Assembly (NCBI GenBank): GCA_016926795.1
Contig: JAFGNW010000079.1
Coordinates: 1 to 39,885, forward strand
DNA from: Candidatus Zixiibacteriota bacterium
GTDB lineage: Bacteria > Zixibacteria > MSB-5A5 > GN15 > FEB-12
Direction: 5' to 3'
DNA length: 39,885 nucleotides
The position numbers and the translations under genes are program-made. Below are positions 35,839 to 39,885 of this stretch, piece by piece. The notes beneath the pieces are model-generated. The model was given only the letters and a program-made list of their open reading frames with translations, ran no database searches and was not told the origin of the DNA. Every line of letters starts with the position of its first letter. Position 1 is the stretch's first letter.

Positions 35839-37017
35839 TTAGTCTATGATTTTGTATTCTGGTCTTCTCAGCGAGTTAAAATCGGACCCGGACACGGCGC
35901 AGTAAGCCCCCGTCATGGGGAAAATCAACATGTCGCCGATATGGTGTTCCGGTATCATCAAACCGTCGTACATCACGTCGAACGAGTCGCAGGTCGGCCC
36001 GGCCAGCACCGAGAGTTTTTCCTCGCCAGTTCGGTTGGTGATAACCGGGTACTGGCAATGGTCGAAAACGATTCCTGAGAAAGTGGAATAAAGACCGTCG
36101 TCGAGATAGTACCACATTTTGCCGTCGCGCAGGGATTTGCCCACGATGGAGCAGATAAGCGTAACCGGACTGGCGGAAATGAACCGTCCGGGTTCGCAGA
36201 TGATTTTGATATCCGGCCGAATGTTGTCGTCCAGAGCCTCGCCTATCGGCTGGCAGAATTCCTCGATACCCGGGATGGGTTCTACGTACTCGACCGGGAA
36301 ACCGCCGCCGATATTAAGAATGCTCGTTTTGAAACCGGCCATATCGAGTTCCTTAATCAACTCCCCGGCGGTAGTGATGGCCTTGACATAGTTTTCGGAG
36401 TAGATGCACTGGGAACCGATATGAAAGCTGAGGCCGTAAAACTCGTGCCCGGCTTCGCGAATCAAATGCGCCAGCGGCAGGACATCATCGACGGTACAGC
36501 CGAATTTGTACTGCAGATTCACTACCGCGGTGGTATTGGTATTGATGCGGTAGCGAATCATGATTTTCAGTTTTTTGTCGCGGTAGCGCGACAGTTTCTG
36601 GATTTCGTCGGGGTTGTCCACCACGAAAATATTGACGCCCCGGCCCACCGCATTGTCGAACTCGTGCACCGGCTTGACCGGCAGGGAGTGCATCAGGTCC
36701 TGCGGTTTGACGCCGGCTTTGATTGCCCGGTCGACTTCCCCGGCCGAGCAGACATCGAAATTCCCGCCGCAGGAGAAAATCTCGTCCAGAATAACCTGGT
36801 GGTTGTTGGACTTGACGGCATAATGAATATCAGCGCGTGGCAGGGCGGCTTTGAGGGCGTTGTAGTTGCGGACTATCTCGCCCCTGGAAATGAACAAAAC
36901 CGGGGTCTCAAATTTCTGATTAAAGGTTTCCCGAATAAATTCGAAACTTATTCCTCCGGTAAGATTTGAATCTTCCATCGTCGGAAAATTCATGGTACGC
37001 GTCATTACCATGTTCAT
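35839..37017 (-). CDS. PLP-dependent ornithine/lysine decarboxylase (fold III)
   Basis: Cytoplasmic alanine-racemase-fold decarboxylase making putrescine and/or cadaverine. It has 392 residues. The PLP lysine is K69 in HYAVKSN; other signatures are FHIGSQC, LNIGGGFPVEY, CEPGRFISASPV and the catalytic-cysteine motif GPTCDSFDV near the C-terminus. The closest well-known relatives are the short bacterial lysine/ornithine decarboxylases and eukaryotic ODC. Substrate choice cannot be settled by reading; carboxynorspermidine decarboxylase is less likely because of the GPTCDS motif. ATG 37017 is the longest start; three further in-frame ATGs lie within 14 codons and the ribosome site (AAGGA) is 12 bases away, so the exact start is open. 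Confidence 0.92.
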   Translation of the reverse strand: MNMVMTRTMNFPTMEDSNLTGGISFEFIRETFNQKFETPVLFISRGEIVRNYNALKAALPRADIHYAVKSNNHQVILDEIFSCGGNFDVCSAGEVDRAIKAGVKPQDLMHSLPVKPVHEFDNAVGRGVNIFVVDNPDEIQKLSRYRDKKLKIMIRYRINTNTTAVVNLQYKFGCTVDDVLPLAHLIREAGHEFYGLSFHIGSQCIYSENYVKAITTAGELIKELDMAGFKTSILNIGGGFPVEYVEPIPGIEEFCQPIGEALDDNIRPDIKIICEPGRFISASPVTLICSIVGKSLRDGKMWYYLDDGLYSTFSGIVFDHCQYPVITNRTGEEKLSVLAGPTCDSFDVMYDGLMIPEHHIGDMLIFPMTGAYCAVSGSDFNSLRRPEYKIID

Positions 37018-37039
37018 TTTAGCTTATTTTCCTTTTAGG

Positions 37040-37432
37040 CTAAAGCGATTCAACAAATTTATGGCTGATAACCTCGTCGGTGGGAGAGGGGATGCCGCGA
37101 TTCAGGTCCCGGACATCAGCCATTTCGGCTTTCAGCATTTTCTGCATATATTGGTGCGCCTTGGACGGGTCGACACTGTTGCCGCAGGTGAAGAAATCTA
37201 CCGCCGCGTAACCGTATTCCGGCCAGGTATGAATCGACAGATGTGACTCCGCGATAATTATCATACCCGAGATACCCTGAGGATTATACCGATGCATGAC
37301 GGAACGGACTATGGTGGCGCCCGATTTTCGAGCCGCTTCCTTCAAATACTCTTCTATCAGAGCCATATTGTCCAGAGTACTCCGGTCGCATCCCGTGTAC
37401 TCCACAATTAAATGACGCCCGAGTATTTTCAT
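37040..37432 (-). CDS. speD: S-adenosylmethionine decarboxylase proenzyme
   Basis: Pyruvoyl enzyme that decarboxylates SAM to supply aminopropyl groups. It has 130 residues, typical of the short bacterial class 1B enzymes. Self-cleavage should occur between Glu62 and Ser63 in AESHLSIHTWPEYGYAAV, producing a pyruvoyl group from Ser63; His68 and the cysteine in FFTCGN are the usual processing and catalytic residues. It is 31 bases after the XRE-cupin gene and 22 before the decarboxylase on the minus strand. Confidence 0.97.
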   Translation of the reverse strand: MKILGRHLIVEYTGCDRSTLDNMALIEEYLKEAARKSGATIVRSVMHRYNPQGISGMIIIAESHLSIHTWPEYGYAAVDFFTCGNSVDPSKAHQYMQKMLKAEMADVRDLNRGIPSPTDEVISHKFVESL

Positions 37433-37463
37433 TTTTTATGGGTCTCCTTCCGTAATTTTAAGG

Positions 37464-38006
37464 TTACATCTGAGGTGGTGAAATAATCCATAGGATGTTG
37501 ACCGTCGATTTATCTTTATTTAAAATCCGGTGCGTCCTATCCGAGGCGAAATAGAAACAATGTCCCTCGGGAACCTTGAAACTTTTCTTGTCGATTTTCA
37601 ACGTCGCGGTGCCCTTCAAAACATAACCGAACTGCTCGCCGGGATGCGGCTCGAAACGGTCGGTAGCTTCTCCCGGTTCCAGGCTTATCAGTATCGGATC
37701 CATCAGGTTGTTGGTCGAACCGGGCACCAAAAGTTCAAATCTGCTGATACCCTTGCCCTCGATACTGACTCGTTCCTCCGGGCTGTACACCGTCTTTATC
37801 TCATCGTTGTCACTAAAAAATTCGGACATGGTCAACCCGAAAACCTCGACAATATCCGCCAGAGAATCGATCTGAATCGAAGTCTGGTCGTTTTCCAGCT
37901 GGGAAATGAATCCCTTGGTGAGTCCGGCCCGGTTGGCCAATTCTTCCTGGGTCAAATCCGAAGCCAGTCTCATCGCCTTAATCTTTTGTCCGATATTCAG
38001 TTCCAC
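37464..38006 (-). CDS. XRE-family regulator with cupin domain, PuuR-like
   Basis: 180 residues from GTG 38006. The N-terminal helix-turn-helix (about 8-62) has LTQEELANRAGLTKGFISQLE, shown only up to here. The C-terminal cupin_2 domain (about 105-175) has EPHPGEQFGYVLKGTATLKI and VPEGHCFYFASDRTHRI. PuuR of E. coli, with this layout, senses putrescine and represses polyamine catabolism. Being first in an operon with speD, a diamine-forming decarboxylase and speE, this one most likely senses a polyamine or an intermediate and controls its own operon. Repeat operators lie immediately upstream. The ligand is not visible from sequence. Confidence 0.93.
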   Translation of the reverse strand: MELNIGQKIKAMRLASDLTQEELANRAGLTKGFISQLENDQTSIQIDSLADIVEVFGLTMSEFFSDNDEIKTVYSPEERVSIEGKGISRFELLVPGSTNNLMDPILISLEPGEATDRFEPHPGEQFGYVLKGTATLKIDKKSFKVPEGHCFYFASDRTHRILNKDKSTVNILWIISPPQM

Positions 38007-38027
38007 GTTTTTTGTTCCATCATAATT

Positions 38028-38060
38028 GTTTAGTAAGGGCTTACTTTTAGTTTAGTAAAC
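38028..38060 (-). promoter_or_regulatory. Predicted operator of the polyamine operon
   Basis: On the plus strand GTTTAGTAA occurs at 38028-38036 and again at 38050-38058, 22 bases (about two helix turns) apart. The right copy is an 11-base palindrome GTTTA-G-TAAAC; between them is a second palindrome AGTAAG-GG-CTTACT (38032-38045). The array lies just downstream of the -10 on the transcribed side, where a bound repressor would block the polymerase. Confidence 0.65.
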
Positions 38061-38066
38061 AATCCA

Positions 38067-38094
38067 ATTATAACTTCTTTAATCGTCATGTCAA
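38067..38094 (-). promoter_or_regulatory. Consensus promoter of the polyamine operon
   Basis: On the minus strand TTGACA (38089-38094), 16 bases, TATAAT (38067-38072): both hexamers are perfect. Predicted start near 38060, leaving a leader of about 54 bases. Confidence 0.88.
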
Positions 38095-38453
38095 GACAAA
38101 AGTTCATTTTTTTTTAGTTAAATGTAAAAAAAAGTTTAATATACTGTCACTGAAAAGTCTTATTTAAAGTGGTACTTTAAGTTAAGAGGATTTAGGAGAG
38201 GTCGTTTCAGCCCCACCGCAGTAACTGCTTATAACCCCCAGCAGATATTAAAATAACTCCCGTAGTATTTGCGCTCACATAAGTCCTTATATAAAAATAG
38301 CTTATCGGACTATTGCAAATTCATATACCTTAAATGGGGTCGCATTAAATGCGCTTTGATGTTTTGGGAGACAATCATGGAGATTTGTCGATATGAGTTA
38401 AGCTGCTGTTAATAAAGAGGTTAATAATAATTTATGGGTGTTGTAAGAGGTTT
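38095..38453. other. Intergenic region upstream of the candidate sRNA
   Basis: No long reading frame is seen. The stretch holds several small inverted repeats, including CGCAT-TAA-ATGCG at about 38341 and GCAG-TAA-CTGC near 38218, and a plus-strand TATACT at 38140-38145 without a clear -35. An 11-codon frame at 38377-38412 follows GGGAG with good spacing but has no other support. Confidence 0.5.
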
Positions 38454-38467
38454 GGCACAGAGATTGA
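38454..38467 (+). promoter_or_regulatory. Sigma-54-like promoter before the candidate sRNA
   Basis: TTTGGCAC, five bases, TTGAT. The -24 part is perfect and shares GGCACAGAG with the flagellin promoter; ten bases after GG (38454-38455) comes GA (38466-38467) instead of GC, so the -12 part is imperfect. Confidence 0.42.
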
Positions 38468-38478
38468 TTATTAATTGG

Positions 38479-38600
38479 GCTGAAGTTTGTTATTGGCGGT
38501 GAAGGGTATTACCGAGGTGAGGGGAAAGAAGTTCCTTTGTGAGGGAGGAATTTCTTTCTAAATGAAGCCTTCAAGTCTTGGATGACTTGGAGGCTTTTTT
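38479..38600 (+). ncRNA. Candidate small RNA with two stem-loops and GGA motifs
   Basis: The stretch between a sigma-54-like promoter and a strong terminator has no convincing reading frame but has clear structure. A 13-pair stem joins GAAAGAAGTTCCT (38524-38536) to AGGAATTTCTTTC (38546-38558) around the loop TTGTGAGGG, followed directly by the terminator stem with loop TTGGAT. Five GGA triplets occur (38523, 38544, 38547, 38580, 38589), one inside the terminator loop. The 5' end is inferred from the promoter. I do not recognise a known family (not tmRNA, RNase P or SRP RNA). A CsrA-binding role is only a guess from the GGA motifs. Confidence 0.45.
38565..38600 (+). terminator. Strong Rho-independent terminator of the candidate sRNA
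   Basis: AAGCCTTCAAGTC (38565-38577) pairs with GACTTGGAGGCTT (38584-38596), 13 pairs with one G-U, around loop TTGGAT, then a run of T to 38600. No protein gene on the plus strand precedes it, which implies a non-coding transcript. Confidence 0.88.
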
Positions 38601-38644
38601 ATATTTTTTTGGAGCTGAATGATTTGTCGGGGTGTACTAATTTC

Positions 38645-38672
38645 TTGACTTACCCGATATTTTACATAAATT
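38645..38672 (+). promoter_or_regulatory. Candidate promoter of tRNA-Met
   Basis: TTGACT (38645-38650), 16 bases, TAAATT (38667-38672). The predicted start lies about 19 bases before the tRNA. Confidence 0.5.
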
Positions 38673-38697
38673 CCGGTTCTACAAAAAAATAATAAAT

Positions 38698-38771
38698 GGC
38701 GGTGTAGCTCAGTTGGTTAGAGCAGCGGAATCATAATCCGCGTGTCCGGGGTTCAAGTCCCTGCACCGCTA
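38698..38771 (+). tRNA. tRNA-Met (CAT anticodon), probably elongator
   Basis: A full cloverleaf of 74 bases. The acceptor stem GGCGGTG pairs with CACCGCT (first pair G-U, as I recall for elongator tRNA-Met of some other bacteria), D stem GCTC/GAGC, anticodon stem GCGGA/TCCGC with loop ATCATAA and anticodon CAT at 38732-38734, five-base variable loop, T stem CGGGG/CCCTG with loop TTCAAGT. The discriminator base is A and the CCA end is not encoded. The paired G-U end differs from the unpaired C1-A72 of initiator tRNA, favouring elongator Met; the modified Ile2 tRNA also has CAT and is not fully excluded. Confidence 0.93.
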
Positions 38772-39226
38772 TTTTTTTATGTCGTTGTATCATCTGGCCG
38801 CTAAAAATAAAATAACCGGTTCCCCGGGTATGACCTTGCTATTGTCGTAATAATGGACATGGTGGACAAATATTGGTTACGGGTAAAATTCCACCGTCCT
38901 TACAGGAACAACTCGCCGTTGATCGAGTCATGCTCGAAGAAGGTTATTGTTAGAAACTTCTCCCGGGTAACTTCCTGTCGGTGGAAGTTTTTCATTTTAT
39001 AGTCACTATTGTATTTGAGCTCTAATCGAATTATTAATTTATTAATTCTGGGGGCAATTTTTTATTTGGCTGACAACTTGAAAATTTCACAGGCACCGGT
39101 GTTAAATCTTGTTCAAGCGTATATATTTGAGTTTTTTTATAGGGATTTCGGTCAGCCATAAGAAAATCCCATAACAACCTTAAGTCATTCAAAGATTTAC
39201 CGATATATGCCCGTATGGGGAAAAGT
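38772..39226. other. Non-coding stretch between tRNA-Met and the last gene
   Basis: No supported gene. It holds an inverted repeat in which GGAC and GGTGG (38855-38865) face CCACC and GTCC (38891-38899), a small stem ACTCG/CGAGT near 38911-38928, a terminator-like hairpin (38969-38992), and GGGATTT/AAATCCC around 39142-39170. A 49-codon frame (38853-39002) has no ribosome site. A structured RNA is possible but unproven. Confidence 0.45.
38969..38992 (+). terminator. Terminator-like hairpin downstream of tRNA-Met
   Basis: AACTTCC (38969-38975) pairs with GGAAGTT (38983-38989) around a seven-base loop, with T continuing to 38992. It may end the tRNA transcript or a separate RNA. Confidence 0.5.
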
Positions 39227-39885
39227 ATGTCCGATAACCTGATTATATACGGAAATATTGTCGGCCACAAGGAGCGGCAACAAATTGAGGAAGACAGTCT
39301 CAACTGTGCCGCCTCGTTGATATGGCGGGATGACCCCCGTTTGTTCAAGATTACCGACGGTTCCTATCTCGTGTTTGTGGACCTTGATGACAAGCGTTTC
39401 TCCGACCCGAGTTTTTTAATGTCGGTGGCCACCGCCGGGAGGAAAGTCCGGCTGGTCGGCAAAACCGTCAGCCCGGACCAGGAAAGCACTATCAGGTTTT
39501 CCAAGCTGGGTATATCGGAGATTCTCACTCCGGATGAATGCCTTAAGCGGTTGAATTCCTTTCTGAACGAACTGGAAACCGATGTCAAAAAAACCGGGAG
39601 CCGTTCCCCTCAATACAATCTCGATATGCTGGTGGGAAACTCCACCAATATTTCAGAGATCAGGAACAATATTAAAGTCCTTTCCGAGGTAGATTTTCCC
39701 AGCGCCATGATTCTGGGTGAGACCGGTACCGGGAAAAGCCTGATTGCCAAAATTCTTCACCATACCGGTTTAAGGCGTTATTACAACCTGGTCGAGGTAA
39801 ACTGTTCGGCCATTCCCGACGAGCTTTTCGAGTCGGAGCTTTTCGGTCATGCCAAGGGGGCTTTTACCGACGCCAAATCGGAAAA
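39227..39885 (+). CDS. Sigma-54-interacting transcription activator, N-terminal part, with degenerate receiver
   Basis: The frame is open from ATG 39227 to the window end (219 full codons); ATG 39215 is an in-frame alternative and GGGGA precedes 39227. The C-terminal visible part is a sigma-54 AAA+ domain: Walker A LGETGTGKSLIAKIL near residue 163, then VNCSAIPDELFESELFGHAK and the loop GAFTDA in place of the usual GAFTGA. The first 130 residues look like a receiver fold (VFVDLDD, VRLVGKT, LGISEILTPDEC) but lack the expected acidic pair, phospho-Asp and lysine pattern, so control by phosphorylation seems unlikely. The rest of the AAA+ domain and any DNA-binding domain lie beyond the window. 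Confidence 0.9.
   Translation, partial: MSDNLIIYGNIVGHKERQQIEEDSLNCAASLIWRDDPRLFKITDGSYLVFVDLDDKRFSDPSFLMSVATAGRKVRLVGKTVSPDQESTIRFSKLGISEILTPDECLKRLNSFLNELETDVKKTGSRSPQYNLDMLVGNSTNISEIRNNIKVLSEVDFPSAMILGETGTGKSLIAKILHHTGLRRYYNLVEVNCSAIPDELFESELFGHAKGAFTDAKSE

Noticed and set aside
38434-38502. 22-codon frame (ATG 38434) overlapping the sigma-54-like promoter
   Set aside because: The ribosome-site-like AGAGG is too far upstream and the frame overlaps promoter-like sequence.
38853-39002. 49-codon frame after tRNA-Met
   Set aside because: No ribosome site, basic and cysteine-containing product without recognisable features, and the stretch has better evidence for RNA structure.
38698-39226. 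Possible integration site at the tRNA 3' end
   Set aside because: No repeated copy of the tRNA 3' end and no integrase were found in the window.

Overview
The window looks like a chromosomal segment of a diderm, flagellated, meso-DAP-type bacterium of moderate GC content. Supporting signs are a DNPR-motif MurE, an FtsI carrying PASTA domains, two outer-membrane beta-barrel genes ending in Phe, sigma-54-type regulation, and a PorX-like regulator (REC plus PglZ). PorX is otherwise known from the Bacteroidetes side of the FCB superphylum, so an FCB-related lineage is my best guess. That placement is inference; no rRNA is present to settle it.

Layout. (1) Positions 1-12822 hold a tightly packed division and cell-wall (dcw) operon: 'ftsI-murE-murF-mraY-murD-ftsW-murG-murC-ftsQ-ftsA-ftsZ, mostly with overlapping stops and starts. 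murB and ddl are not between murC and ftsQ. murE has no usable ATG/GTG/TTG start at its family-expected N-terminus and appears to begin at an ATC. (2) A monocistronic minimal flagellin follows at 13095-13859, with a GG-N10-GC sigma-54 promoter and a strong terminator; it converges on rpmB. (3) A long plus-strand run from 14495 to 23675 or beyond holds serS, a membrane histidine kinase, a PorX-like regulator, tsaE, tsaB, rimI, accD, folC (broken by a -1 shift at a run of nine A) and a GAF histidine kinase. (4) A signalling block at 22284-28051 holds the GAF kinase, a REC-GAF-kinase hybrid, an NtrC-type sigma-54 activator and a degenerate GGDEF protein. (5) valS (minus) and mazG (plus) diverge. 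(6) Two paralogous outer-membrane barrel genes sit in tandem behind a long AT-rich leader. (7) A minus-strand polyamine operon holds an XRE-cupin regulator, speD, an ornithine/lysine decarboxylase and speE. It has a consensus promoter with repeat operators just downstream of the -10. (8) An intergenic region from 38007 holds a candidate small RNA with a sigma-54-like promoter and terminator, a tRNA-Met(CAT), more structured DNA, and the start of another sigma-54 activator cut off by the window end.

The parts connect in a few ways. The dcw genes make and deliver lipid II and build the divisome. At least two sigma-54 activators (25920 and 39227) lie in the same window as two candidate sigma-54 promoters (flagellin and the candidate sRNA), whose -24 regions share the string GGCACAGAG. 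Three histidine kinases and three receiver proteins suggest a locus rich in phosphorelay signalling. No insertion sequence, prophage, CRISPR array or rRNA was seen.
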